This document shows, one piece after another, positions 17,004 to 25,264 of a stretch of DNA of 64,000 nt. Location of the stretch: positions 1-64,000 of the forward strand of contig JAHJCO010000024.1 of NCBI GenBank assembly GCA_018831265.1, written 5' to 3'. Made by a program: the position numbers and the translations under genes. How positions within the stretch are numbered: the stretch's first letter is position 1; each line of letters starts with the position of its first letter. The notes beneath the pieces are model-generated. The model did no database searches, was not told the origin of the DNA, and worked only from the letters and a program-made list of their open reading frames with translations. The stretch is from Actinomycetota bacterium. GTDB lineage: Bacteria; Actinomycetota; Geothermincolia; Fen-727; Anoxymicrobiaceae.

Positions 17004-17009
17004 TATAAT
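17004..17009 (+). promoter_or_regulatory. -10 element TATAAT upstream of the mscS-like gene
   Basis: A perfect TATAAT only 13 bases before the ATG would give a very short or absent leader. No clear -35 is visible. Confidence 0.4.
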
Positions 17010-17021
17010 ATCCGGGAGCCG

Positions 17022-17903
17022 ATGGAGGTCTTATTGCTGGTATTCGGTACGTCTTTCACCCAGCCGTTCGTCGACCTGTGGAACAGGATGGTCAAGGCCG
17101 GTCCGAGCTGGATCGTGGCGATAGGCATCCTTATAATCGCATGGCTGCTGGCGAAGCTGGTCCGATCGCTGGTCCGCAGGGCCGTCAGCCGGACCAGCAC
17201 CCAGGGACACGTGGACATCCTGGTGTCGAGGGCAGCCGGCGCATTCGTGTTCTTCCTTGGGATACTGTCCGCGCTGAGCGAGATCGGCATGAGCCTCTCG
17301 GCGGCGCTGGCCACGCTGGGACTTGCCTCGGTGGGCGTCGGCTTCGCCCTCCAGGACGTGCTCTCCAACTTCTTCGCGGGGGTCGTCCTGCTTATCCAGC
17401 ACCCGTTCCAGATAGGCGACCAGGTGCGCCTGGGCGACCAGGAGGGCGTGGTGGAGAACGTCCGGGTTCGGGACACGCAGCTGCTGACCTTCGCCGGGGA
17501 GCGTGTCTTCGTCCCGAACAAGACGGTGTTCAACAATCCCATCATCAACTACTCTTCCACGCCGTCGCTGCGACAGGAGCTTCGCATCGCCATCAAGTTC
17601 TCGGCTGACATCCCGGAGGCGCGCCGCATCGCCCGCGAGGCGATGGCGGCGACGGAAGGAATCCAGGAGCAGCCTCCTCCTAGCGTCATGGTCGAGCCGG
17701 AGAAGGAGCACGTGGTGCTGGTGCTGCGCTACTGGACCGAGTCGGAGCGAAGCCACCTGGCCAAGGTCAACAGCGAGCTCTCCGAGAAGCTCATGTCGAA
17801 GCTTCAGAAGGCGGAGGTGGACTACCTGCACGAGAAGCCCCCGGATGGACACCCCTTGGAGCCGGAGGCAGAACCCGCACCCGACGACACGCAGCCGATC
17901 TGA
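17022..17903 (+). CDS. MscS-family mechanosensitive channel
   Basis: 293 residues from the ATG at 17022; a longer frame upstream lies in G+C-rich leader before the TATAAT box. Three transmembrane helices are followed by the pore-lining helix ALATLGLASVGVGFALQD and the MscS beta-domain (FQIGDQVRLGDQEG, then RVFVPNKTVFNNPIINY). It should open under membrane tension and release solutes on hypo-osmotic shock. The C-terminus is acidic and Pro-rich. Confidence 0.92.
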   Translation: MEVLLLVFGTSFTQPFVDLWNRMVKAGPSWIVAIGILIIAWLLAKLVRSLVRRAVSRTSTQGHVDILVSRAAGAFVFFLGILSALSEIGMSLSAALATLGLASVGVGFALQDVLSNFFAGVVLLIQHPFQIGDQVRLGDQEGVVENVRVRDTQLLTFAGERVFVPNKTVFNNPIINYSSTPSLRQELRIAIKFSADIPEARRIAREAMAATEGIQEQPPPSVMVEPEKEHVVLVLRYWTESERSHLAKVNSELSEKLMSKLQKAEVDYLHEKPPDGHPLEPEAEPAPDDTQPI

Positions 17904-17922
17904 ACGCCGACCTCCCTGATCA

Positions 17923-17984
17923 CTTGAGCCCGGCCTCTCAGGCCGGGGTGCGTGCTTTATGCGAGGCTGAGAGCCCCGCCTCAA
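17923..17984. repeat. Double-hairpin family, full copy
   Basis: CTTGAG, then CCCGGCCT-ctc-AGGCCGGG, about 14 spacer bases, a second hairpin-like GAGGCTGAGAGCCCCGCC, then CTCAAG. CTTGAG and CTCAAG are inverted ends. A second full copy lies at 25109-25167. Confidence 0.75.
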
Positions 17985-17992
17985 GACTCCAG

Positions 17993-19063
17993 TCACATCT
18001 CGTCCAGCAGGACCTCGCGGCCTTCGCGGGAGGACTTCAGCATGGCCAGGGCGAACTTCAGCACCTCGCGGCCGCGCTCGCCCGACAGGTGCGGCTCGGA
18101 GTCCTCGAGGATGCAGTCCACGAACTGGTGGGTGCAGTCGATAAAGGAGTCGGCCCAGTCCTGCCGGACGTCGTCGTACTCGGTGAGCGTCCCGTCCCTG
18201 TACAGGATGACCGGTGGGACTTTGAGCATCTCCGCGGTCCACTTGGTCACCCAGATGACGCCCTTCTCCCCCGTGACCTCCATCCGCTCGTCGATCGCGT
18301 AGTAGCGGCTCTTTATGTGCAGCTCGTTGGAGATCGACGCGTCGCAGACCCCGAACAGGTCCTTCTCCTGCTTGTAGCGCCACATCACCACCCCGGGCGA
18401 GTCCACGGCTATCCCCGGGATGACCTCCTTGGCCCCTATCCAGGCGAACACCTTCTCGACCTCCCCCAGCAGGTCGATGGCCACCGACCACTTGTGATAC
18501 CCGTCGTCGAACAGGCAGGGCCCGCCCCCGCACATCTCCTCCACTATGCGCCACGCCCACGACTCCAGCGGCACCTCCCACCCGGTCGGTGCCATGCTCG
18601 AGTTCATCTTGTAGCGGATGGAGACCGGCTCGCCTATCTCCCCCGCCTCGATCATCTTCTTGGCAAGCAGGTACGGCGGGTAGAAGACGAAGTTCTCGTA
18701 GACCTTGAGCTTCCTGCCCGCCCTGTCCGCCGCCTCGATCATCTCGTCCATCTCCTCGAGGCTCATCGCGGGGGGCTTCTGGAGGCTGACGTGCTTACCG
18801 GCCGCCAGGGCGTCCAGCACCATCGGCTTGTGGAGGTAGTGAGGCGTGAGCACCTCGACCATGTCCACGGCCGGGTCCTGGAGCATCTGCGTGTGGTCGG
18901 TGTAGGTCTTGATATCGCCGTACTCACCGACTCGCCTGGCCAGCAGCTCCTGGTTGGTGTCGCAGAACGCCGCCACCTCGACGTCGTCCCGGTCGAGGTA
19001 TCCCAGTATGTTCAGGTCCATGATGCGTCCGCAGCCGATGAATCCAACTCCCAGCCTGGACAT
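17993..19063 (-). CDS. Gfo/Idh/MocA-family NAD(P)-dependent oxidoreductase
   Basis: 356 residues from the ATG at 19063; the reverse frame stays open far upstream but that part is antisense to the next gene. The N-terminal Rossmann fold reads VGFIGCGRIMDLNILGYL, and 'QKPPAMSLEEMDEMI' corresponds to the family EKP motif with Gln in place of Glu. A C-terminal alpha/beta domain contains GGGPCLFDDGYHKWS, where the His of the DxxxH motif is probably catalytic. Such enzymes oxidise or reduce sugars and cyclitols; the substrate is not deducible. It is divergent to the AmrS-like gene. Confidence 0.88.
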   Translation of the reverse strand: MSRLGVGFIGCGRIMDLNILGYLDRDDVEVAAFCDTNQELLARRVGEYGDIKTYTDHTQMLQDPAVDMVEVLTPHYLHKPMVLDALAAGKHVSLQKPPAMSLEEMDEMIEAADRAGRKLKVYENFVFYPPYLLAKKMIEAGEIGEPVSIRYKMNSSMAPTGWEVPLESWAWRIVEEMCGGGPCLFDDGYHKWSVAIDLLGEVEKVFAWIGAKEVIPGIAVDSPGVVMWRYKQEKDLFGVCDASISNELHIKSRYYAIDERMEVTGEKGVIWVTKWTAEMLKVPPVILYRDGTLTEYDDVRQDWADSFIDCTHQFVDCILEDSEPHLSGERGREVLKFALAMLKSSREGREVLLDEM

Positions 19064-19128
19064 CGCGCCTCCTTGGTGCTCCATTCCATAAATACGAGGG
19101 CCGCCCTGCAGCGGTGAAATGCCTCGCA

Positions 19129-19134
19129 TATAAT
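19129..19134 (+). promoter_or_regulatory. -10 element TATAAT for the AmrS-like gene
   Basis: A perfect TATAAT lies 20 bases before the start and is followed by AGGAAAGGAG. The -35 region is weak. Confidence 0.4.
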
Positions 19135-19153
19135 ACCAGAGGAAAGGAGAGCC

Positions 19154-20212
19154 ATGGACGACTCGAACGACGACCCGCGGAAGATGATCGACCTGCCCAC
19201 CGTGCACAAGGCCTACCTGGTCGAGAAGACCTGGGGCGAGACCGGCGTGCGCTGCTGCGCTTGCGCTCAAGCGTGCGAGATAGCCGAGGGCGAGACCGGG
19301 CTGTGCGGCACCAAGATCAACATAGAGCGCGAGCTCTACACTATGAACTACGGCGACGTCATAGTGGCCGAGAGCCGTCCGGTCGAGATAAAACCGTTCT
19401 TCCACTTCCACCCCGGCAAGACCCTGATGACCATCGCCGCGCCCGGCTGCAACCTGAGCTGCCCCTGGTGCCAGAACAGCGAGCTGTCCAGGGCACGGCC
19501 GAGGCCGCTGGTGGCGCGCCAGGTCCCCATGAACGAGGTCATCGAGGCGGCGGAGGCGGCCGGAGATATCGGCGTGTGCGTGAGCCTGACCGAACCTATG
19601 ACGTTGTTCGAGTACAGCCTGGGACTCTTCCGCGAGGCCGGAGCGCACAAGATGGTGACGACCTTCGTCTCGAACGGTTACCTGACCCCGGAGGCGGTCC
19701 ACATGCTGGCCAGGGCGGGCTTGAGCGCCATCAACGTGGACGTCAAGGGGTCGGAACGCGTCTACCGCGAGCTTTGCGGCGGGCGCGCCGGGGACGAGCC
19801 GGTCTGGGAGACGGTCAAGAACGCGGCGGAGATGGGCGTGCACGTCGAGGTGACCCACCTGGTGGTGACGGGCCTCAGCGACACGGAAGAGTCCTTCCGG
19901 GCGATCTGCGAGAAGCACCTTGAGTTCGCCGGCCCGGACATCCCGCTGCATATCACGGCCTACCGCCCGGCGGGCGGATACGACGCTCCGCCGACCCCGG
20001 TCGAGTTCCTGGAGAGGGCGCACGCCGTCGCCAGGGATATGGGCTTGCGATTCCCGTACGTCGGCAATATCCCGGGTCACCCGCTGGCCAACACCGTCTG
20101 CCCGGAGTGCGGAGAGCTGTGCCTTGAGAGGCTGGACGACGGCCTGGCCCGTGACCTGACCAGCGAGTACCGTTGCCCGGGCTGCGGGTACCGGCTGCCC
20201 ATCGTCACCTGA
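19154..20212 (+). CDS. amrS: AmrS-type radical SAM enzyme (AmmeMemoRadiSam family)
   Basis: 352 residues from the ATG at 19154, with AGGAAAGGAG 5 bases before. The N-terminus has the extra cysteines CCACAQAC and 'TGLCGTKIN' typical of this family, then HFHPGKTLMTIAAPGC leading into the radical-SAM motif CNLSCPWC. The C-terminus has CPECGELC and CPGCGY, a zinc-ribbon-like end. AmrS belongs to a three-protein family with Memo and AMMECR1 homologues; neither partner is encoded nearby. The reaction is not established to my knowledge. Confidence 0.85.
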   Translation: MDDSNDDPRKMIDLPTVHKAYLVEKTWGETGVRCCACAQACEIAEGETGLCGTKINIERELYTMNYGDVIVAESRPVEIKPFFHFHPGKTLMTIAAPGCNLSCPWCQNSELSRARPRPLVARQVPMNEVIEAAEAAGDIGVCVSLTEPMTLFEYSLGLFREAGAHKMVTTFVSNGYLTPEAVHMLARAGLSAINVDVKGSERVYRELCGGRAGDEPVWETVKNAAEMGVHVEVTHLVVTGLSDTEESFRAICEKHLEFAGPDIPLHITAYRPAGGYDAPPTPVEFLERAHAVARDMGLRFPYVGNIPGHPLANTVCPECGELCLERLDDGLARDLTSEYRCPGCGYRLPIVT

Positions 20213-20217
20213 GGACC

Positions 20218-20370
20218 GTGGGCGTCCGTATAAACACCCTGGGCATCGTCGGGATGGCCGTCTGCCTGCTGGGGATGGCGCTCTTCTTCATCGTCAACAT
20301 GTATGCCGGGCTGGCGGTGCTGGCGGTGGGGCTCGTGGGCGTTATCGCCGGCCTGAGGCTGGCTGACTAG
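20218..20370 (+). CDS. Small two-helix membrane protein
   Basis: 50 residues if it starts at the GTG at 20218, 5 bases after the previous stop. Two hydrophobic helices (LGIVGMAVCLLGMALFFIV and LAVLAVGLVGVIAGL) are joined by NMYAG. There is no convincing ribosome site, so translation would depend on coupling. No family is recognised. Confidence 0.45.
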   Translation: MGVRINTLGIVGMAVCLLGMALFFIVNMYAGLAVLAVGLVGVIAGLRLAD

Positions 20371-20374
20371 GACA

Positions 20375-20495
20375 GGGGTCAGGCACCATTCGTTACATCG
20401 TGCATGAATGTAGGCTGAACAATCGCAACGGTGTCGTGGCGCCGCCCGAAATAGACGCAACCCGGACCTGGCTGACTTGAATGGTGCCTGACCCC
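20375..20495. mobile_element. REP/MITE-like element with perfect 17-bp terminal inverted repeats
   Basis: GGGGTCAGGCACCATTC at 20375-20391 and its exact reverse complement at 20479-20495 enclose 87 bases without a coding signal. The ends are the same GGGGTCAGGCAC / GTGCCTGACCCC word that forms the core of the family A hairpins. It lies just before the promoter of the next gene. Confidence 0.85.
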
Positions 20496-20510
20496 GGTTT
20501 TAGTCACCGT

Positions 20511-20516
20511 TATAAT
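20511..20516 (+). promoter_or_regulatory. -10 element TATAAT for the geranylgeranyl-reductase-like gene
   Basis: A perfect TATAAT lies 16 bases after the end of the inverted-repeat element. The upstream promoter region therefore falls inside the mobile element. Confidence 0.45.
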
Positions 20517-20545
20517 GGGCTTGAGATACCTTGCCGGGGAGGGAC

Positions 20546-21718
20546 ATGGAGTACGACGTCGTCATAGCCGGAGGAGGCCCTGCCGGTTCGAGCACCGCCT
20601 ACTGGCTGGCCCGCCAGGACGTGCGGGTCCTGGTCGTGGACAAGTGCGAGTTCCCGAGGGAGAAGGTCTGCGGCGACGGCTGCGCCCCCCGGGCCGTGCG
20701 AAACCTCTACAAGATGGGGCTTCAGGAGCAGCTCGACGGCCGCTTCAACAAGTTCCACGGCTTCCGGTTCGCCGGCGCCGGGAAGTCCGTCGTGGAGAAC
20801 CGTATCCCCGACACGCCCCGCTTCCCCGACCACGGGTACATCATCAGGAGGGTCGACCTGGACAAGATACTCCTCGATCACGCCCGCGCCCACGGAGCGG
20901 AGGTTTGGGAGGGCTGCCGGGTGACCGGGCCGCTGGTCGAGGCCGGCCGGGTGGTCGGGGTCAAGGCCCTGCGGGGCGGCGAGGAGGTGGAGGTGACGGC
21001 GAAGGTCACCGTCGGCGCCGACGGCCCGCACTCCACGCTGGGAAGGAAGATGGACCTCCTGGTGAACGACCCTCACTACCTGGGGATCTCACTCCGGCAG
21101 TACTTCGAGGGCGTCCGCGACATCGGGGACTACCTGGAGGTATACCCGGAGAGGGCCATCAGCCCCGGCTCCGGCTGGGTGTTCCCGGTCTCGCGCGACG
21201 GTGTGGCGAACGTCGGGGTCGGCGCGATGCTCTACCACATCAACCGCGACGACATAAACCTCCACCGGTTCTTCGATATCCTCATCCACGACACCGAGCA
21301 CGTCGCACCCAAGATGAGAGACGCGAAGCCGATCGGCCCGCTCCGCGGCGCGCTGCTGAGGGTGGGCCTGGGGGGCAGCAGGGTGGAGTGCCCCGGGATG
21401 CTCCTGGTCGGGGACGCGGCCAGCATGACCAACCCCGTCTCGGGCGAAGGGATAACCTACGCCCTGGAGACCGGCGAGATGGCGGCCGACCACATCCTGG
21501 CGAGCAGGATGAACGGCGGGGGCCTGCACCACGACCCCGAGGAGTACTCGTTCCGAGCGAGGCTGGTGGACCGCTACCAGCACTACTTCGACCTGGGCAC
21601 CCGAAGCATCAGGTGGGGCAACCGCTCCGGTTTCATGCGGCCCATGCTGGCCGTCGTGTCCAAGAACCGCAGGCTCCGCGAGGACCTCATCCGGGCGCTC
21701 ATGTACCTGAGGCACTAG
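20546..21718 (+). CDS. Geranylgeranyl-reductase-family FAD oxidoreductase
   Basis: 390 residues from the ATG at 20546, 5 bases after GGGGAGG. The dinucleotide-binding motif VVIAGGGPAGSSTAYWLA is at the N-terminus, then 'FPREKVCGDGCAP', typical of geranylgeranyl reductases, 'GADGPHSTL', and the second FAD motif LLVGDAASMTNPVSGEGITY. The family saturates isoprenoid double bonds (chlorophyll phytyl tail, archaeal lipids, menaquinone). The B12-radical-SAM gene starts 4 bases after its stop, so both are in one operon. The substrate is unknown. Confidence 0.88.
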   Translation: MEYDVVIAGGGPAGSSTAYWLARQDVRVLVVDKCEFPREKVCGDGCAPRAVRNLYKMGLQEQLDGRFNKFHGFRFAGAGKSVVENRIPDTPRFPDHGYIIRRVDLDKILLDHARAHGAEVWEGCRVTGPLVEAGRVVGVKALRGGEEVEVTAKVTVGADGPHSTLGRKMDLLVNDPHYLGISLRQYFEGVRDIGDYLEVYPERAISPGSGWVFPVSRDGVANVGVGAMLYHINRDDINLHRFFDILIHDTEHVAPKMRDAKPIGPLRGALLRVGLGGSRVECPGMLLVGDAASMTNPVSGEGITYALETGEMAADHILASRMNGGGLHHDPEEYSFRARLVDRYQHYFDLGTRSIRWGNRSGFMRPMLAVVSKNRRLREDLIRALMYLRH

Positions 21719-21722
21719 CCCC

Positions 21723-23180
21723 ATGAAGGTCACCTTCGTCTATCCCGACTTCTTCCAGTTCGCCGACGGCGGTTTCATGCCCGAGGGGCGGATGTACCTG
21801 GGGGTCGCATACCTCTCGGCGGTCCTCAAGGAAGCCGGGCACCGGACGTCACTGGTCCACCTGGTGGCGCCGCCGGAGCGTGACTGGTTCCTGGCCAGGA
21901 TCGAGGAGGAAGCCCCGGACCTCATCGGTTTCTCCAGCACCACGCACATGTTCAGACACGTAGCCCGGATGGCCGGATGGCTGAGCGAAGGCGATTCCCC
22001 ACCGGTCGCCTGCGGCGGCGTCCACCCCACGATCGCACCCGAGGACGCGATCTGGACCCCCGGCATCGACATCGCCTGCCGAGGCGAGGCCGAGCAGACC
22101 CTCCTGGAGCTGTGCGAAGCCATGGAGGCGGGCTCCGACTTCAGTCGCATCGAGGGGCTCTGGGTACGCCGCGGAGACCGCGTGGTCCGCAATCCCGTCC
22201 GGGCGCTGAACACGGATCTGGACTCGCTCCCGTTCCCCGACCGCGGTATGTTCGACCCCGGCCTGTTCTGCGAAGACCAGCACCCGCGGGGTACGCTGAT
22301 GGCTTCGCGAGGCTGTCCCTTCAACTGCTCCTACTGCTCTAACCACGCCCAGAAGAGCGCCTACCCGAATCCCGCCGACTACGTCCGGTTCCGGAGCCCG
22401 GAGAACGTGGTGGCCGAGATACAGCGGATGCTGGAGTCGGACCGCCGTATCGAGTACATCCGGTTCGACGACGATATCCTGACTGTGGACCGCCGGTGGC
22501 TTGCCAGGCTGTCGGCCCTGTACCGGGAACGCGTGGGCATGCCCTTCATCTGCAACTCGCGGGTCAACTTCACCGACGAGGAGACCGCGGGGATGCTCGC
22601 GGAGATGGGGTGCACCGTGGTCTGCATGGGCATCGAGAGCGGGAACGAGTGGCTGCGCGAGAAGGTGCTCAACCGCCGCATGAGCAACGACCGTATCGCC
22701 GCGGCGTTCGCCGCCTGCCGCGCGGCCGGCATGAAGACGGTCTCCACGAACATGTTCGGGCTGCCGCTGGAGGACACCTCGATGGTCCTGGACACCATCA
22801 AGCTCAACGCGCGCTGCCGCCCCGACACCATACAGATCTCCACCTTCATCCCTTACCCGAACACGGAACTGTACCGGCTGTGTCTCGAGAGAGACCTGCT
22901 CGAGGGGGGCGAGGTCGACTCGATCTTCGCCGGGAGGTCGCCACTCAAGCCGGCCGCCGACGGCTGGGAGGACGAAGCCGTCAAGCGCAACTTCCACACC
23001 CTGGCCTACACGTACGGGCGTCTCGGGGAGTCCAACCGCGCAATGCGCTCGCTGGGCACGCGGGCCATCGACTCGATGGTGCTGTCCCGCCGCATCCCCT
23101 CGAGGCTGCGCCGCCCCGCCTTCGAGCGCCTGGCCCGCTGGGCGGACGGCCGCTGGCAGCCCGAGTGGATCAAGTATTGA
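21723..23180 (+). CDS. B12-binding-domain radical SAM protein
   Basis: 485 residues. The N-terminal cobalamin-binding-like domain (VTFVYPDFFQF, 'DLIGFSSTTHMFRHV', 'ACGGVHPTIAPED', 'ACRGEAEQTLLEL') is followed by the radical-SAM motif CPFNCSYCSN near residue 200 and a TIM-barrel half containing 'GIESGNEWLREKVLNR'. The BchE/HpnJ-type family makes C-methyl or cyclisation changes on unactivated carbons of pigments, hopanoids and other lipids. The classical DxHxxG cobalamin-ligating motif is not obvious, so cobalamin may be bound base-off without a His ligand, or not at all. It is in an operon with the geranylgeranyl-reductase-like gene. Confidence 0.86.
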   Translation: MKVTFVYPDFFQFADGGFMPEGRMYLGVAYLSAVLKEAGHRTSLVHLVAPPERDWFLARIEEEAPDLIGFSSTTHMFRHVARMAGWLSEGDSPPVACGGVHPTIAPEDAIWTPGIDIACRGEAEQTLLELCEAMEAGSDFSRIEGLWVRRGDRVVRNPVRALNTDLDSLPFPDRGMFDPGLFCEDQHPRGTLMASRGCPFNCSYCSNHAQKSAYPNPADYVRFRSPENVVAEIQRMLESDRRIEYIRFDDDILTVDRRWLARLSALYRERVGMPFICNSRVNFTDEETAGMLAEMGCTVVCMGIESGNEWLREKVLNRRMSNDRIAAAFAACRAAGMKTVSTNMFGLPLEDTSMVLDTIKLNARCRPDTIQISTFIPYPNTELYRLCLERDLLEGGEVDSIFAGRSPLKPAADGWEDEAVKRNFHTLAYTYGRLGESNRAMRSLGTRAIDSMVLSRRIPSRLRRPAFERLARWADGRWQPEWIKY

Positions 23181-23186
23181 ATAAAT

Positions 23187-23577
23187 GAGTGGCGTCGGAC
23201 GATTTTGTTCATTGTGGCCTGGAGTTGATCGGGGCAAAGGAATGAACGCAAGCGTCCGACCCCACGGTTTTCGACGTTGGGTGGCTGGGAGTCGGGGATG
23301 TGGCGGTCTTTAATATCGAGTGGCGTCGGACGATTTTGTTCATTGTGGCCTGGAGTTGATCGGGGCAAAGGAATGAACGCAAGTGTCCGACCCCACGGTT
23401 TTCGACGTCTGGTTGCTGTGACGCGGGGATGTGGCAGTTGTAGAATGGAGTGGCGTCGGACGATTTCGTCGCGTAGTGTCCTTGTCGAAGTCGGCGTGGT
23501 ACAACGGCGACGCAAACGTCCGACCCCACGGTTGTCGACGTTTGGTTGCTATTACTCGGGGATATGGCTGGAATCGG
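23187..23577. repeat. Tandem array of three ~130-bp units
   Basis: Units start at 23187, 23318 and 23448, each with GAGTGGCGTCGGACGATTT. Units 1 and 2 are nearly identical; unit 3 has diverged in its middle. Each unit contains CGTCGGAC and, about 60 bases later, CGTCCGACCCCACGGTT, so every unit can fold into a long hairpin. The word CGTCYGACCCCACGG recurs inverted at about 28078-28096. The array fills the gap of about 430 bases between two genes and holds no supported gene. Confidence 0.85.
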
Positions 23578-23611
23578 GGGCTTTCCCGCCTCTGTGGAGC
23601 AGGAGGTAGAG

Positions 23612-24949
23612 ATGGGCACGACCGTCGTTATCGGTGCGGGTGCAGCGGGACTGGCTGCTGCCTACACACTCGAGCGGGCGGGTGCCGACTGCGTGGTCCT
23701 GGAGAAGCGGGAGTTCAGCGGCGGTCGCATCTACGGCAAGGTCGTCGAGGGCTGCACGCTCGACGTGGGCGCCCAGTTCTTCTTCACGCGGTACCGTGAG
23801 ACGTACGACATCATGGACAAGCTCGGGATCGCGGGTGACCTGGTCCGCTACAAGCCGTTCGTCGGGTTGCTCCGCGACGACAACGTGTACGTGGTCAGCC
23901 AGGACATCAAGCAGGCCTTCCTGCACCCGGGCATGATGCTGCGGGCGGGCCGCATGCTCTCCTCCATGGGTAAGCTGAGGGCCGTGAAGTTCGGGCTGAA
24001 GCTGGCGGCGCTGGGCAAGAAGCTGGACTTCGACGACCCCCTGAAGGCCATCGAGCTGGACAACGTCTCTTTCGCCGACTACACGCGTGCGAACTTCGGT
24101 GACGAGATTCTGGAGTACATCGCTCAGCCCGTCGCCAGCACGCTCTCGCTCGGTCAGCCCGAGGAGATATCGGCCGCGTACGGAATGGCGCTGACCTGGT
24201 ACATAGCACCGGGGCTGGCGACGCTTCGCAAGGGGATCGGTCAGCTGGCAGAAGCGCTGACGGAGGAGATCAAGGACGTCCGGCTCGGCACGGAGGCCAC
24301 CCGGATCGTCATGGAAGGCGGGAAGGTCAAGGGGGTCGAGGTCTCGGACGTGAACGGCAAGGAGGTCATCGAGGCGGACCACGTCGTCTGCGCGACCCTT
24401 GCCCCGGAGGCGGCGGGGCTCCTCGGCGACGGACTGGACCCCACGCTCGCCGGGACCCTGAAAGACGTGAAATACAGCGCCTGCGCCCACGTGATGATGG
24501 GGGTCGAGGGGCGGCCCCTGGACATGCTCTACGCGATCGCCACCCCCCGCCGCGAGGGGCTCTGCTTCTCGGGTATCACCGAGAACGCCATAAAGGCCCC
24601 GGGGTACGCACCCGCCGGCAAGGGCATCATCCACGCATACACCTTCGGTGAGTACGGGCGGGAGCTGCTGACGATGGACGACGCGGCCGTAAGGGACAGG
24701 GTTCTGGGCGACATCCAGCGGGTGGTGCCCACCTTCCCCGACGAGCCGGTATTCACCGAGATATTCCGCTGGCCCGAGGCTGTCTGCCTGACCGGCCCCG
24801 GCCACATAACAGCGGTTCAGCGGATGAAGGTCGGCCTGCGGGACTACCAGGGCCTTCACCTGGCGGGGGAGTATCTGGGAATGGGCTCGGTGGAAGCGGC
24901 GATCCACACGGGCGTGAAGGCCGCGGAGAAGGTGCTGCGCGTCTCTTAG
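23612..24949 (+). CDS. FAD-dependent amine-oxidase/protoporphyrinogen-oxidase-like protein
   Basis: 445 residues from the ATG at 23612, behind AGGAGGTAGAG. The Rossmann motif TVVIGAGAAGLAAAYTLERA is followed by LEKREFSGGRIYG, the GG-motif of flavin amine oxidases, and a C-terminal FAD contact 'GLHLAGEYLGMGSVEAAIHTG'. Relatives include protoporphyrinogen oxidase and carotenoid/phytoene desaturases. No haem genes are nearby, and the two genes before it suggest lipid or isoprenoid chemistry, but it is separated from them by the tandem array. Confidence 0.85.
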   Translation: MGTTVVIGAGAAGLAAAYTLERAGADCVVLEKREFSGGRIYGKVVEGCTLDVGAQFFFTRYRETYDIMDKLGIAGDLVRYKPFVGLLRDDNVYVVSQDIKQAFLHPGMMLRAGRMLSSMGKLRAVKFGLKLAALGKKLDFDDPLKAIELDNVSFADYTRANFGDEILEYIAQPVASTLSLGQPEEISAAYGMALTWYIAPGLATLRKGIGQLAEALTEEIKDVRLGTEATRIVMEGGKVKGVEVSDVNGKEVIEADHVVCATLAPEAAGLLGDGLDPTLAGTLKDVKYSACAHVMMGVEGRPLDMLYAIATPRREGLCFSGITENAIKAPGYAPAGKGIIHAYTFGEYGRELLTMDDAAVRDRVLGDIQRVVPTFPDEPVFTEIFRWPEAVCLTGPGHITAVQRMKVGLRDYQGLHLAGEYLGMGSVEAAIHTGVKAAEKVLRVS

Positions 24950-24996
24950 CAGCGGCCCGATGCTACTCGGCATATTCGCGACGCTATTGTTCTTAC

Positions 24997-25114
24997 GCTG
25001 TGTATGCAGGTCGACTGACTTGTTCGTGCGTAACGCGACCCGAGTTGAACGCCGCCTAGACCTGGCTGCTGTGAATGCAGGTCGACCGACTTGTGCGTAC
25101 GTAACGCGACTTGA
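24997..25114. repeat. Direct repeat pair, ~48 bases, 70-base period
   Basis: Two copies (24997-25044 and 25067-25114) begin GCTGTGWATGCAGGTCGAC and end GTAACGCGACYYGAG, with about five differences. They lie in the 315-base gap before the PAS kinase gene. The second copy runs into the double-hairpin element. The rest of the gap shows no gene. Confidence 0.75.
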
Positions 25115-25167
25115 GCCCGGCCTCTCAGGCCGGGACCGCGACAGCGGGGCTGAGAGCCCCGCCTCAA
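25109..25167. repeat. Double-hairpin family, full copy
   Basis: CTTGAG + CCCGGCCT-ctc-AGGCCGGG, then GGGGCT-gag-AGCCCC and GCCTCAA. Same two-hairpin plan as at 17923-17984. Confidence 0.8.
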
Positions 25168-25264
25168 TCGGGCGGCTATCGGCCTCCATGGAGGAGCCGC
25201 ACCGCGCGTGCAGAATCACACCTGGTATAGACGGGGATGCCTCTCGGATGGACGGTAACAGCGT

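Noticed and set aside
23187..23577. CRISPR array
   Set aside because: The units are 130 bases long and directly abutting, with no short repeat/variable spacer pattern and no cas genes.
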